Source: Alteromonas_F sp964429915 | GTDB lineage: Bacteria; Pseudomonadota; Gammaproteobacteria; Enterobacterales; Alteromonadaceae | NCBI GenBank assembly: GCA_964429915.1 | Contig: CAYSDZ010000002.1 | Span: forward strand, 62,001-126,000 | DNA length: 64,000 nucleotides | Direction: 5' to 3' | Shown: in pieces, positions 17,276 through 25,885 of the stretch | Layout of the letters: every line of letters starts with the position of its first letter | Numbering within the stretch: the stretch's first letter is position 1 | The notes under the pieces: generated by a model | Databases searched by the model: none | The model's input: the letters and a program-made list of their open reading frames with translations, nothing else | What the model was told of the DNA's origin: nothing | Made by a program: the position numbers and the translations under genes

Positions 17276-17578
17276 TTAAATAGTTTGCACATCAATTGTG
17301 TCGTACTGTGCATGGGTTCCTATGAAGCGGATGTACACCATGCGATAGGCATAGTTGATCCAAACGACTAGTCGGTACTTGTTACCTGCAATATTGAAAA
17401 CCACTCGCCCATCTTTGAGGAAGCTGGCATTTCTAAAATCCTGCTTAACATCGGCAGGTGTGCTCCAGGCAGCCGCTAAGGCATGCCGATACCAAGCGAG
17501 CGTTGGCTCTTTAGCATCCTTATATTCTGGGTGTTCTTCCCAGAACGCTTTCAGTGTCGATAGGGCAATGATTCTCAT
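17276..17578 (-). CDS. higB: HigB-type mRNA interferase toxin
   Basis: 100 residues from the ATG at 17578; a longer frame from 17614 would start inside the promoter. The product fits the RelE-fold HigB group (COG4680): MRIIALSTLKAFWEEHPEY at the start, DVKQDFRNASFLKDGRVVFN in the middle, and the basic core NKYRLVVWINYAYRMVYIRFIGTHAQYD. Such toxins cut mRNA on the ribosome. It is the first gene of the pair, read from a promoter that carries a perfect palindrome. Confidence 0.85.
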   Translation of the reverse strand: MRIIALSTLKAFWEEHPEYKDAKEPTLAWYRHALAAAWSTPADVKQDFRNASFLKDGRVVFNIAGNKYRLVVWINYAYRMVYIRFIGTHAQYDTIDVQTI

Positions 17579-17586
17579 AAAATTAA

Positions 17587-17615
17587 TAGTAGTCCCAAAA
17601 TGGGACTTTTTCAAC
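17587..17615 (-). promoter_or_regulatory. higBA promoter with a 17-bp palindromic operator in the spacer
   Basis: On the minus strand TTGAAA (17615-17610), a 17-base spacer and TACTAT (17592-17587) form a good sigma70 promoter. The palindrome AGTCCCAAAATGGGACT (17592-17608; 7-base arms around AAA) fills the spacer, where a bound HigA would block RNA polymerase. Only eight bases separate the -10 box from the higB ATG, so the transcript would be leaderless or nearly so. Confidence 0.65.
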
Positions 17616-17648
17616 TAAAATATACTGGAGAATGAATATCAAACACTC

Positions 17649-17896
17649 ATGACGCAAAGAGAGCTATGCAATCGTTGGCAGGTAAGCGAGGCGACACTGG
17701 AACGATTGCGGTCGGAGGGATGCACTCGAAGCCATCCTTGGCTTTTCACCTTCGGGCGCTAAAACGGTACAAAATATTCCTGATATTTTGTGGGCCAATT
17801 TACGTGAAGTTAGGCGGCCAAGTCAGGTACAGACGAAAGGATATGCTGGAATATGAGGCCAGTTGCCTTAGAAAGAGTACTTTTGAAGCTGTTTAA
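17649..17896 (+). pseudogene. Excisionase-like HTH DNA-binding gene broken by a ~68-base insertion
   Basis: The ATG at 17649 opens a frame for MTQRELCNRWQVSEATLER ending in RSEG near 17720, a typical small MerR/excisionase-fold N terminus. The frame then meets a stop at 17760. The matching second half (GPIYVKLGGQVRYRRKDM then LEYEASCLRKST) resumes in another frame at 17792. The roughly 68 bases between (about 17723-17791) contain two inverted repeats (AGCCA/TGGCT and ACAAAATAT/ATATTTTGT). Genes of this type are common in integrated elements. Confidence 0.7.
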
Positions 17897-17960
17897 ATGC
17901 GGGTTAGTACGCAAATCGCTGCATCAGTCCTAATTTCCTGATAGTAAGTTGCAGGTTAAT

Positions 17961-18001
17961 AAAAAGCCCTAATGGCTGATGAGGTCTCATTAGGGCTATT
18001 T
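17961..18001 (-). terminator. ssrA intrinsic terminator
   Basis: Arms AGCCCTAATG and CATTAGGGCT with a 13-base loop. On the minus strand it is followed by a T-run. It begins seven bases after the mature tmRNA 3' end. Confidence 0.8.
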
Positions 18002-18007
18002 TCAAAG

Positions 18008-18367
18008 TGGTGGAGCTGGCGGGATTTGAACCCGCGTCCAGAAAATGTCTACCGTCGGTACTACATGCTTAGTTTGTCATTTATTTAACTGCTTGGAACT
18101 CCGACAAACAGGATTTCCTTGCAGCTGGCCTAATACTATTTCGCGGTTCAACCTTAGACAAGTTTCCCTCGCTATCCTACTTAGATGACCTTCCGAATCC
18201 CCGCTAGCAGGAAGAGACTGAGGTGGAAGGGCCTATACCGGTTATTAAGCGGCTAGTGCGTAGTTTTCGTCGTTTGCGACTATTTAAATGCGGCTTTTTA
18301 AAGAGGCAAACCGCACCTCTGCATGCACCTAAAGCGTCCTAGATCCTGTCGAATCCTAATCAGCCCC
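18008..18367 (-). ncRNA. ssrA: tmRNA (transfer-messenger RNA)
   Basis: 360 bases on the minus strand. The 5' end GGGGCTGATTAGGATTCGAC and the 3' tRNA-like end with the T-arm GGGTTCAAATCCCGCC and terminal CCACCA (CCA at 18010-18008) are present. The tag reading frame at 18277-18242 encodes ANDENYALAA followed by two TAA stops, the same tag as in E. coli. It rescues stalled ribosomes with SmpB, encoded 50 bases upstream. Its 3' end is a common integration site, and a degenerate copy of it lies at 16010. Confidence 0.97.
18014..18030. repeat. ssrA 3' end segment, proximal att copy
   Basis: AGCTGGCGGGATTTGAA within the acceptor/T-arm side of tmRNA. Direct repeat partner of 16010-16026 (one mismatch). 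Confidence 0.6.
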
Positions 18368-18417
18368 AGATTTTTTTAATAGTTTAACACATTTATACAA
18401 ACACTTAATCAGTTATT

Positions 18418-18897
18418 TTAAGCACTTTTTTTCATCATTCTTTCTTTTTGCCTTGCCCAGTCTCTATCTTTTAGCGTATCTCGCTTGTCCTGACTTTGCT
18501 TTCCTTTTGCAAGATGAATTTCGCACTTAACCCAACATTTTTTCCAATACATAGCGGTCGCTACGACAGAGTAGCCTTTTTGGTCTCTTGCGCCAATTAA
18601 TCTGTCTAGCTCTCTGCGGCTTAATAACAACTTTTTAGCGCGTTCGGGTTCGCAAATTACATGGGTTGATGCTTGATTAAGTGGTGTTATTCTGCATCCC
18701 ACTAAATACGCTTCGCCGTTTTGCAAAATGACATAAGCATCAGTGATATTTATTTTTCCCTCGCGAATACTTTTTATTTCCCAGCCCTGAAGCGAGACAC
18801 CCGCTTCGAACTTATCTTCTAAAAAGTAATCGTGCCGCGCTTTTTTGTTTAAAGCAATCGTGCCAGACCCAGCATTTTTGTTTTTTGATTTTTTCAT
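18418..18897 (-). CDS. smpB: SsrA-binding protein
   Basis: 159 residues, the usual length. The OB-fold core begins KKARHDYFLEDKFEAG and contains VSLQGWEIKSIREGKIN, and the C-terminal basic tail KDRDWARQKERMMKKSA enters the decoding centre in place of an anticodon. It binds tmRNA and is needed for trans-translation. It lies directly upstream of ssrA on the same strand and is divergent from ratA-rnfH. Confidence 0.97.
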   Translation of the reverse strand: MKKSKNKNAGSGTIALNKKARHDYFLEDKFEAGVSLQGWEIKSIREGKINITDAYVILQNGEAYLVGCRITPLNQASTHVICEPERAKKLLLSRRELDRLIGARDQKGYSVVATAMYWKKCWVKCEIHLAKGKQSQDKRDTLKDRDWARQKERMMKKSA

Positions 18898-18977
18898 CTT
18901 GCGTATTATATCTCAACTGAGAAGTATAAGTCGTGCTAAACTCTTGCGTTTTCAAGATAGGACAGCATTTTTTTTGT

Positions 18978-19409
18978 ATGACTCGTATTCAACGTAACGC
19001 TCTCGTGCCTTATAGTGCAAAAAACATGTACAAATTAGTCAACGATGTCGCCAGCTATCCAGAGTTTTTACCGGGCTGCGCTGAAAGTCGGATTGACGAA
19101 AAATCAGATCAGCATATGCGGGCATCACTGCTCGTGAAAAAGGCAGGAATAAGTCAGTGGTTTACTACTGTTAATACGCTCCAAGCATATTCTCGTATTG
19201 ACATGTCGCTTGTGGCTGGGCCATTTAAGCACCTCTCTGGTGGATGGACATTTACGTCCTTAGATGAACAGGCATGTAAAATCGATTTAAGTTTATCGTT
19301 TGAATTTGAAAGCAAGTTAGTCGCTTTAGCATTTGGAAAAGTGTTCGAATCACTTACAAGCGGTATGGTGAAAGCCTTTACTGAAAGAGCAAAAGAGATA
19401 TATCAGTGA
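18978..19409 (+). CDS. ratA: RatA/PasT family START-domain protein
   Basis: 143 residues from the ATG at 18978; the longer frame from 18933 adds an unlikely Cys/Phe-rich leader. The polyketide cyclase/START-like fold is recognised by SAKNMYKLVNDVASYPEFLPGC at the start and SLSFEFESKLVALAFGKVF near the end. E. coli RatA was described as a ribosome-associating toxin; other family members (COQ10) act with ubiquinone, so the role here is open. It overlaps rnfH by four bases and is divergent from smpB, the standard order. Confidence 0.9.
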   Translation: MTRIQRNALVPYSAKNMYKLVNDVASYPEFLPGCAESRIDEKSDQHMRASLLVKKAGISQWFTTVNTLQAYSRIDMSLVAGPFKHLSGGWTFTSLDEQACKIDLSLSFEFESKLVALAFGKVFESLTSGMVKAFTERAKEIYQ

Positions 19410-19753
19410 GTAAGGTAACAATAGAAATAGCCTATGGTACGCCAGCCAAACAAACCTTAGTTGAGTTGACGGTAGAAGAAAACACAACGGTTGCACAAGC
19501 CATTGCAGAATCCGGTATTTTGAAACAACACCCAGAAATCGATATAGATTCAGCTAAGGTGGGGATTTGGAATAAAGTCGTCCGTTCAAGCACAGTGTTA
19601 AAGCAGGGCGATCGTATTGAAATTTACCGTCCTCTTATTGCCGACCCTAAAGAAGTACGCAAGCGTAGAGCAGAGCGCGCCGTTAAAGAAGGCAGAGCTG
19701 ACAAAGTGACGGGGGGACGGCCCAGTCCATTGCGTGCAAAAGATAAAAATTAA
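19406..19753 (+). CDS. RnfH family protein
   Basis: 115 residues from a GTG start that overlaps the ratA stop (GTGA). A ubiquitin-like beta-grasp protein: VTIEIAYGTPAKQTLVELTV at the N terminus and GDRIEIYRPLIADPKEVRKR near residue 75 are the family hallmarks. Often called RatB; its function is not settled. The basic tail (KRRAERAVKEGRADKV) is typical. Confidence 0.9.
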   Translation: MSKVTIEIAYGTPAKQTLVELTVEENTTVAQAIAESGILKQHPEIDIDSAKVGIWNKVVRSSTVLKQGDRIEIYRPLIADPKEVRKRRAERAVKEGRADKVTGGRPSPLRAKDKN

Positions 19754-19868
19754 CGTTTCAAAAACACATTTCGAAACATTCTAGTTATATACATCTTCGA
19801 CAAATATTTTAATACTGGTATAAATTTGTAATTAAGAATGACTAGACATAAGACTAAAGGGGTGTGAC

Positions 19869-20108
19869 ATGGGTTTTTGGACCGCGATAGTAGCTATTGT
19901 GGCAATCAGTTGTGTTATGGGGGCCGTTACATCAATATTCGGAAGTAAAAATAAGCACCAAGAAAAAAATTATGCAGAACAAAAAGACATCGACGCATTG
20001 AAAGAAGACAATACGCAACTACGCGAACGAATTGAAACGCTTGAATCTATCGTGACAGACTCAAGTTTTGACCTAAAGAAACAGTTTGAAAAACTGAATG
20101 AAAATTGA
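19869..20108 (+). CDS. Small membrane protein with coiled-coil tail (PspB-like layout)
   Basis: 79 residues: one N-terminal membrane helix (about residues 3-25, WTAIVAIVAISCVMGAV) followed by a charged, coiled-coil segment (DALKEDNTQLRERIETLESIV). This is the layout of phage-shock protein B, but there are no other psp genes here, so the resemblance may be only architectural. GGGGTG precedes the ATG. It converges with the diguanylate cyclase gene five bases away. Confidence 0.65.
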   Translation: MGFWTAIVAIVAISCVMGAVTSIFGSKNKHQEKNYAEQKDIDALKEDNTQLRERIETLESIVTDSSFDLKKQFEKLNEN

Positions 20109-20113
20109 TTTAT

Positions 20114-21427
20114 TCAGCTTTTACTGGGAATAACCACTCGGTTTCTTCCCCGTTTTTTAGCTTTATATAAGCATTCATCGGCTTGTTTGAAAGCGACGTC
20201 GAATTGGTCGATTTTAGGTAACTCGCTAACGCCAATACTCACTGTAATAGTCAAGGGCTCTCCATTAACTTCTGCCACCGCAGAGTTACAGACTAAAGTG
20301 CGTATTTTATCAGCGAAAAGAAATGCAGATTTGCTGGAATCGTGCCTTCCAACTAAAACAAACTCTTCTCCCCCCCAGCGACAAAAAATATCTTCTGCTC
20401 GAATCTGCCCGCCAATACGTTCACCGATAGTTTTAAGCACCGAATCGCCGACATCATGTCCGTGGTTATCATTAATTAGCTTGAAGTAATCAATATCGAT
20501 GACGAACACAAAGCCATTACCGAGAGCGAATTCTTGTTGACGTGCATTGAGTGCTTTATTGAATCCTGAACGATTATAAATACCCGTTAAGTCGTCTTTT
20601 AACGCGCTACTCTCCAATTCTTGATACTCACGATTGAGTGAAAGAAAACTGTTCTCATAGCGCTTTTTTTGCCGATACAACATCGTAATACGAAAAAGCC
20701 CCTCAGCCAGAACTAAACTCAGCCACACTATCATTATGTAAAAATAAAGTTGCTGAGTGCGAATATAAGGCCCTTTAGCTTTAATGCTATTAACCGTTAT
20801 AGTGTAGATACCAGGAGGTGGGTTATTTGGAGGTTGAATATTTAATTCGATGATTTTGTCTGTATTTCTTAAAAATTGAGTTTGATCCACGTAGTTTTCT
20901 TGCAGCCACCAGTCAGCAATATCGAAGGCTTGCGTATCCACACTGATCGTATTTTCCATTTCTGACTTTTTCAAAAAAGTGAAGATTGATTGAAATTTCA
21001 CAATGTCGTTGACATTTCTGACTGAATTGACGCTATCTAGTGCGTTTCGATAATAAAACGTCAATTTATCAGACGGACCAGTAAAATCGATATCAATATC
21101 AAATGCCTTATATTGGCTCAAATCCAAAGTCATATATTCTGTGCTCTGACCAAATCGAAGTTTTACGAACTTAATTGAAAGACCACAATAACGCTCAGAC
21201 AAGTTTGCTTTAACAATGCATTCAAAGGTACGTTTGTCCGATCCTTTCCAAGCTATTTGAGTTGGATCCGAGGCTTGGTTTTTATCGGCATAAAGTGAAA
21301 ATTCACTGTTCGCGTTCAATAAATCGATTGTTTTATCGGGTAAAAATTGGTGCGCTATTAGAATAGCAATCGATAACACGAATAAGGTGATTTTTATGGC
21401 TGAAAGCATGTAACGCTTATTCTCCAC
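20114..21427 (-). CDS. Membrane-bound diguanylate cyclase (GGDEF)
   Basis: 437 residues from a GTG at 21427; an ATG six codons later is an alternative. Membrane helix 1 (about 8-25), a periplasmic sensor region of about 200 residues without a recognised fold, membrane helix 2 (about 228-247), a short coiled coil, then a GGDEF domain (about 275-435). The active loop is WGGEEFVLV, with an RAED inhibitory site five residues before it, so product inhibition by c-di-GMP is likely. Metal and substrate residues are kept (FVIDIDYFKLINDNHGHDVGD). It should be an active cyclase responding to an unknown periplasmic signal. Confidence 0.9.
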   Translation of the reverse strand: MENKRYMLSAIKITLFVLSIAILIAHQFLPDKTIDLLNANSEFSLYADKNQASDPTQIAWKGSDKRTFECIVKANLSERYCGLSIKFVKLRFGQSTEYMTLDLSQYKAFDIDIDFTGPSDKLTFYYRNALDSVNSVRNVNDIVKFQSIFTFLKKSEMENTISVDTQAFDIADWWLQENYVDQTQFLRNTDKIIELNIQPPNNPPPGIYTITVNSIKAKGPYIRTQQLYFYIMIVWLSLVLAEGLFRITMLYRQKKRYENSFLSLNREYQELESSALKDDLTGIYNRSGFNKALNARQQEFALGNGFVFVIDIDYFKLINDNHGHDVGDSVLKTIGERIGGQIRAEDIFCRWGGEEFVLVGRHDSSKSAFLFADKIRTLVCNSAVAEVNGEPLTITVSIGVSELPKIDQFDVAFKQADECLYKAKKRGRNRVVIPSKS

Positions 21428-21544
21428 ACAGCTCTATAGTTCCTTTTGATAATTATAGCCTACTCAAGGCACTCTGCGAGCCAATGTGCATTTTTATGTT
21501 TTATTACTATGCTTATATTTGTTTTTTGTTAAAAATATAAGCAG

Positions 21545-22678
21545 CTAGTGCAAAATCATTATGCCTTCGTTCAGCCATTCTATCAGTAAGTCAACAGCTT
21601 CAGATTGGACGATAGGATGAGTTAACGCAGTGGGATTGTTGGATGAAACAAGCATCATTACTTGCTCTTTGATTCTAGCGCTTGTGTCATAACCTACACC
21701 GTTAATAAAAATCGTATTTGGGAATGTATTGTTGGTAAGCGGACGGCATCCAGGCACAAAGGTGAAACGAGAACCCTTGGTGAGTAGATGAACAATGTTC
21801 TGTTGTGTGAACTCGCATTCGGGGGCTTCTAAAGGAAGTTGTTGATCGCTTATGTATTCTAATAAAGCATATTTCCACGCTTTTGAGTGCAAAGCATTCT
21901 TGAGCAAATCAGTTAATTTATCGAGCTCTAGATCAGAAACGTTGTGACTTGGTGTTCTAGTCCCCTCGTTTGGGTCAATACAATTCGGGTCAGTGAAGCG
22001 TTGGCTGTTTTGTTCGTTTAAAACGCTGTCGTTAAAAGGTTGAAGTAAGTCTTTTACATTGGGTGCACGAAAGCCGATGCTATAGGTCATACAGTTCTCT
22101 ACCGTTGTACCACAGTGCGGCCAACCCGGTGGTATGTAAAGAATATCGCCTGGGTTTAGTACTTCATCAATGAGCGGCTCAAAAGGACGTACTTGTTGCA
22201 ACGAAGGCAGTGGCGAGGCTTCGCTCACGGCTTCTGGACTCCCCACTTGCCAACGACGTTGGCCTTTACCTTGGATCAAAAATACATCGTATTGGTCTAC
22301 ATGAGGCCCAACGCCGGCTCCAGGGACAGAGTAACTGACCATGACATCGTCAAAGCGCCAACTTGGTATAAAGTCGAAAAGCCTTGAGAGATCACTGATT
22401 TCATCAACCCATCGGTCGACGCCTTGAACCATTAAGGTCCATTTTCCTTTACAATGTTGGTTGAAATCCTCAAATGGCCCCTGAGTGACTACCCATGTTT
22501 GTTCATGTAAAGAAACAATGCGGCTATCTATATCCGGTTCAAGAGCTAGACCTGCCAAGTCATTTTCGTCGATGGGGTCGGTGAAATTGGGAAAGGCTTG
22601 TTTTATTAGCAAAGGTTTGACTTGCCAAACCTTTGCTAAAAAATGCGCGACATCCAGATTAAGGTTTGGGTAGCGCAT
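21545..22678 (-). CDS. roxA: Ribosomal oxygenase (50S L16 arginine 3-hydroxylase family)
   Basis: 377 residues from the ATG at 22678, which aligns with the start of E. coli YcfD/RoxA; an upstream ATG at 22702 is less likely. Fe(II)/2-oxoglutarate JmjC-like enzyme. The iron ligands are visible as His126 and Asp128 in GPHVDQYD and His188 in GWPHCGTT. A C-terminal winged-helix domain follows. It hydroxylates ribosomal protein L16 in E. coli. The gene overlaps the purB end by 20 bases and appears to be the last gene of the mnmA-hflD-purB-roxA run. Confidence 0.9.
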   Translation of the reverse strand: MRYPNLNLDVAHFLAKVWQVKPLLIKQAFPNFTDPIDENDLAGLALEPDIDSRIVSLHEQTWVVTQGPFEDFNQHCKGKWTLMVQGVDRWVDEISDLSRLFDFIPSWRFDDVMVSYSVPGAGVGPHVDQYDVFLIQGKGQRRWQVGSPEAVSEASPLPSLQQVRPFEPLIDEVLNPGDILYIPPGWPHCGTTVENCMTYSIGFRAPNVKDLLQPFNDSVLNEQNSQRFTDPNCIDPNEGTRTPSHNVSDLELDKLTDLLKNALHSKAWKYALLEYISDQQLPLEAPECEFTQQNIVHLLTKGSRFTFVPGCRPLTNNTFPNTIFINGVGYDTSARIKEQVMMLVSSNNPTALTHPIVQSEAVDLLIEWLNEGIMILH

Positions 22679-24035
22679 CGACAAATTGAACAGCGTCACC
22701 AATGTAAGTTGCAGGCGACAAATTTTTCAGCTGCGTTTTTGCAGACTCTGGAAGGGAAAGTGTGTCAATAAACTCAGCAATAAGTGGTTGATTGACTTTC
22801 TTACCTCGAGTCAGTTCCTTTAATTTTTCGTAAGGTTTTTCAATGCCGTATCGACGCATGACGGTTTGAATAGGCTCAGCCAACAACTCCCAATTATCGT
22901 TCAATTCATCCAATAAACTTTGGGCATTAACTTCTAGTTTACTGATCCCTTTAAGTGTTGCTTGATAAGCGATCAGCGTATACCCCATACCCACACCTAA
23001 GTTTCTAAGTACGGTTGAATCGGTGAGGTCACGCTGCCAACGAGATATCGGCAATTTAACAGCTAAATGAGCAAAAACAGCATTGGCGAGTCCCAAATTA
23101 CCTTCAGAATTTTCAAAGTCGATGGGGTTAACCTTATGAGGCATCGTAGAAGAGCCAATTTCACCTGCAACGGTTTTCTGTTTGAAATGACCAAGTGCAA
23201 TATAGCCCCAAATATCTCGATCAAAATCAATCAAGATGGTGTTAAAACGAGCCACAGCATCAAACAATTCAGCAATATAATCGTGCGGTTCTATTTGGGT
23301 CGTGTAAGGGTTCCAAACTAATCCTAATGAGGTCACGAATTGCTCTGATACATGGTGCCAATTGGTATCGGGGTAGGCTGAAAGATGGGCGTTATAATTT
23401 CCCACTGCGCCATTTAATTTGCCTAGAATATCGACGTTTGCAATTTGATCTCTTTGCTTTTTAAGTCTCACCATTACATTCGCCATCTCTTTACCCATTG
23501 TTGTGGGTGAGGCGGGCTGTCCGTGTGTGCGAGCCATCATTGCTACAGTTTTATGCTCTTGGGCAAGATCATAAAGAGCATTAATGATTTTGTCGCAATA
23601 GGGAAGCAAAACACGTTGTCTTGCTTCTGTTAGCATCAGTCCGTGCGATAGGTTATTGATGTCCTCAGACGTACATGCAAAATGAATAAATTCGTTGATG
23701 GCATGCAACTCTTCATTATCTGTAACTTTTTCTTTTATAAAATATTCGACCGCTTTTACGTCGTGATTCGTTGTACGCTCAATCTCTTTAATACGACCCG
23801 CGTCGATTTCGTTAAAGTTAGCAACAATGCTATCTAATACTGCTTTGGCCTTGTCACTTAATGCAGGAACTTCTTGAATATCATCAATGTCAGCTAATTT
23901 TTGTAGCCAACGTACCTCAACTTCGACGCGGTATTTGAGTAAGCCAAACTCACTGAATATTGTTCTAAGTTCTGTCGTTTTTGTTCCATAGCGTCCGTCA
24001 ATGGGCGAAATAGCGGTTAACGATGACAAATCCAC
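22659..24035 (-). CDS. purB: Adenylosuccinate lyase
   Basis: 458 residues. Catalyses two fumarate-releasing steps of purine synthesis (SAICAR to AICAR and adenylosuccinate to AMP). The family signature loop is GSSTMPHKVNPIDFEN near residue 295, with the catalytic His in the TRTHGQPASPTTMG stretch near residue 170. AGGAGAAT precedes the ATG. Upstream is hflD 27 bases away, as in E. coli. Confidence 0.97.
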   Translation of the reverse strand: MDLSSLTAISPIDGRYGTKTTELRTIFSEFGLLKYRVEVEVRWLQKLADIDDIQEVPALSDKAKAVLDSIVANFNEIDAGRIKEIERTTNHDVKAVEYFIKEKVTDNEELHAINEFIHFACTSEDINNLSHGLMLTEARQRVLLPYCDKIINALYDLAQEHKTVAMMARTHGQPASPTTMGKEMANVMVRLKKQRDQIANVDILGKLNGAVGNYNAHLSAYPDTNWHHVSEQFVTSLGLVWNPYTTQIEPHDYIAELFDAVARFNTILIDFDRDIWGYIALGHFKQKTVAGEIGSSTMPHKVNPIDFENSEGNLGLANAVFAHLAVKLPISRWQRDLTDSTVLRNLGVGMGYTLIAYQATLKGISKLEVNAQSLLDELNDNWELLAEPIQTVMRRYGIEKPYEKLKELTRGKKVNQPLIAEFIDTLSLPESAKTQLKNLSPATYIGDAVQFVDALPKP

Positions 24036-24062
24036 CTGTGATTCTCCTGCATGTGCTTAAAA

Positions 24063-24689
24063 TTAATGTATCAGTCGCAGCGCCTCGTTGGCGCTGTCAA
24101 CAATATATTTTCTTTGGAAAAGTAGCTGTCGCCGCTTGCCTCCCATTTGACGCCACATAACAGCCGACCGAACACCGGCGAGTAATATCGCTCTGATTTT
24201 CTGTTGATTAACGCTAGTTTTAAGAATGTGGGCGTTACCAGAAATTTGAATTTTGGGTGCAAGTGGGCTTATGACATCTGAATAAATACTGGCTAAAGAC
24301 GCATGGACTTGGTCGTTTTCAATATCTACGTAAGCCAGTTGACGTTGAACGTGAGAAATGCGTTTGGCTAGCGACGCCATGCTATTTGCATTTTTTGCTA
24401 ACTTCCTTTCCAAGCCTAGTAAAGCCATGATGTAGCGAGTCAGCTCAACGTCTTTGCGTTTGTTGTCGTAAGAAAGCTGAAAAGATAACGTTTGGAATCC
24501 AATTTTAAGATTATTAATTGCTCCAAATACTTGTTGCGCCGTTTTGGGTTCAGTAACAAGAATACTAGATAAACTGGCTTCCAACGCGGTTTTGTCTAAG
24601 CGGCCTTGTCTCGCTAATTGTTGTACTAAATAGGCTGCTTGACACACACCCGCTAACGCGAGTTGATTTTCTATATTCTGGTTAAGCAT
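24063..24689 (-). CDS. hflD: HflD family high-frequency lysogenisation protein
   Basis: 208 residues from the ATG at 24689, which overlaps the mnmA stop by eight bases; a longer frame from 24734 is rejected. All-helical protein matching HflD (ENQLALAGVCQAAYLVQQLAR at the N terminus, KIRAILLAGVRSAVMWRQ near residue 170). In E. coli it is membrane-associated and affects lambda CII stability; the native role is unclear. Order mnmA-hflD-purB is conserved in gammaproteobacteria. Confidence 0.92.
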   Translation of the reverse strand: MLNQNIENQLALAGVCQAAYLVQQLARQGRLDKTALEASLSSILVTEPKTAQQVFGAINNLKIGFQTLSFQLSYDNKRKDVELTRYIMALLGLERKLAKNANSMASLAKRISHVQRQLAYVDIENDQVHASLASIYSDVISPLAPKIQISGNAHILKTSVNQQKIRAILLAGVRSAVMWRQMGGKRRQLLFQRKYIVDSANEALRLIH

Positions 24690-25818
24690 AAGGGTGTTTA
24701 GTCTCGCGCAAGTACCTATTGATGATACCTCCACCTAAGCATTCGTCACCGTGATAAAACACAGCCGATTGTCCCGGTGTTACTGCTTTTTGGGGTGTAT
24801 CAAAAACCACTTTAACGCTGTCATCGTCGAGGGGCTGCAATACACACGGTATATCTTGTTGTCGATATCGCGTTTTTACCATTGCACGACAAGGTTGTGT
24901 AAGAGGACATCGCGATACCCAATGAAGTTGGTCAGCGATCAAACCATCAGAAAAAAGCCTAGGGTGCTCAGAACCTTGACCTACTATCAGCGTGTTGCGT
25001 TTTACGTCTTTATCAACCACGTACCACGGTTCATCGCCGTGTTCTTTTTTACCGCCTATTAACAGCCCTTTGCGTTGGCCTAAAGTGTGATACATCAAAC
25101 CCTGATGTTCTCCAATTTTTTCTCCTTCGGCAGTTTCTATACAACCCGGTTGTGCTGGTAAATAACGCTGTAAAAAGTCTTTAAATTTACGCTCGCCTAT
25201 AAAACAAATACCGGTACTGTCTTTTTTGTCGTGAGTCACTAATCCTTCGCGTTCTGCGATTGCTCTTACTTCTGGTTTCTCTATGTTACCCACAGGGAAA
25301 AGCGTTTTGCCAACATGCTCTTTGCCCAAGGTATAAAGAAAATAACTTTGATCTTTGTTTTGGTCTAATCCACGAAGTAAACACCACTTACCGTTGCGTT
25401 TTTCGCGTCTTACATAATGGCCAGTCGCGATATAATCGGCACCTAAATCTTCAGCTGCAAATTCCAGAAACGCTTTAAATTTAATCTCTTTATTGCACAT
25501 GATATCGGGGTTGGGCGTGCGACCAGCCCGATACTCAGCCAAAAAGTACTCGAACACGTTATCCCAATACTCTGCAGCAAAATTAATGGTGTGAAGAGGA
25601 ATGTCTAACTTATTGCACACCGCTTTTGCATCTGCAAGGTCGTCTGCTGCTGCACAATATTCATCGTTGTCGTCTTCTTCCCAGTTTTTCATGAACAAGC
25701 CTTCTACCTGATACCCTTGAGATTTCAGCAAATAGGCGGATACGGAAGAGTCAACGCCTCCAGACATCCCAACGACAACTTTTGCATTTATTTGATTCTC
25801 AGGTGTTTCAGTACACAT
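24682..25818 (-). CDS. mnmA: tRNA-specific 2-thiouridylase
   Basis: 378 residues. The PP-loop GMSGGVDSSVSAYLL starts at residue 17. The catalytic cysteines are in NPDIMCNKEIKF near residue 104 and DSTGICFIGERKF near residue 200. It thiolates U34 of the Lys, Glu and Gln tRNAs, taking sulfur from the Tus relay. First gene of the minus-strand run mnmA-hflD-purB-roxA. nudJ, which sits beside mnmA in E. coli, is absent. Confidence 0.97.
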   Translation of the reverse strand: MCTETPENQINAKVVVGMSGGVDSSVSAYLLKSQGYQVEGLFMKNWEEDDNDEYCAAADDLADAKAVCNKLDIPLHTINFAAEYWDNVFEYFLAEYRAGRTPNPDIMCNKEIKFKAFLEFAAEDLGADYIATGHYVRREKRNGKWCLLRGLDQNKDQSYFLYTLGKEHVGKTLFPVGNIEKPEVRAIAEREGLVTHDKKDSTGICFIGERKFKDFLQRYLPAQPGCIETAEGEKIGEHQGLMYHTLGQRKGLLIGGKKEHGDEPWYVVDKDVKRNTLIVGQGSEHPRLFSDGLIADQLHWVSRCPLTQPCRAMVKTRYRQQDIPCVLQPLDDDSVKVVFDTPQKAVTPGQSAVFYHGDECLGGGIINRYLRETKHPYA

Positions 25819-25885
25819 CTGCTTGTATCTATCTATCCTAAGGCTAGTTTTTCTAAAGCTAGGGTTAAAGCGGGCGCGAAGTATA

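Noticed and set aside
17355..17618. 87-codon plus-strand frame over higB
   Set aside because: Shadow of higB; no ribosome-binding site and no family resemblance.
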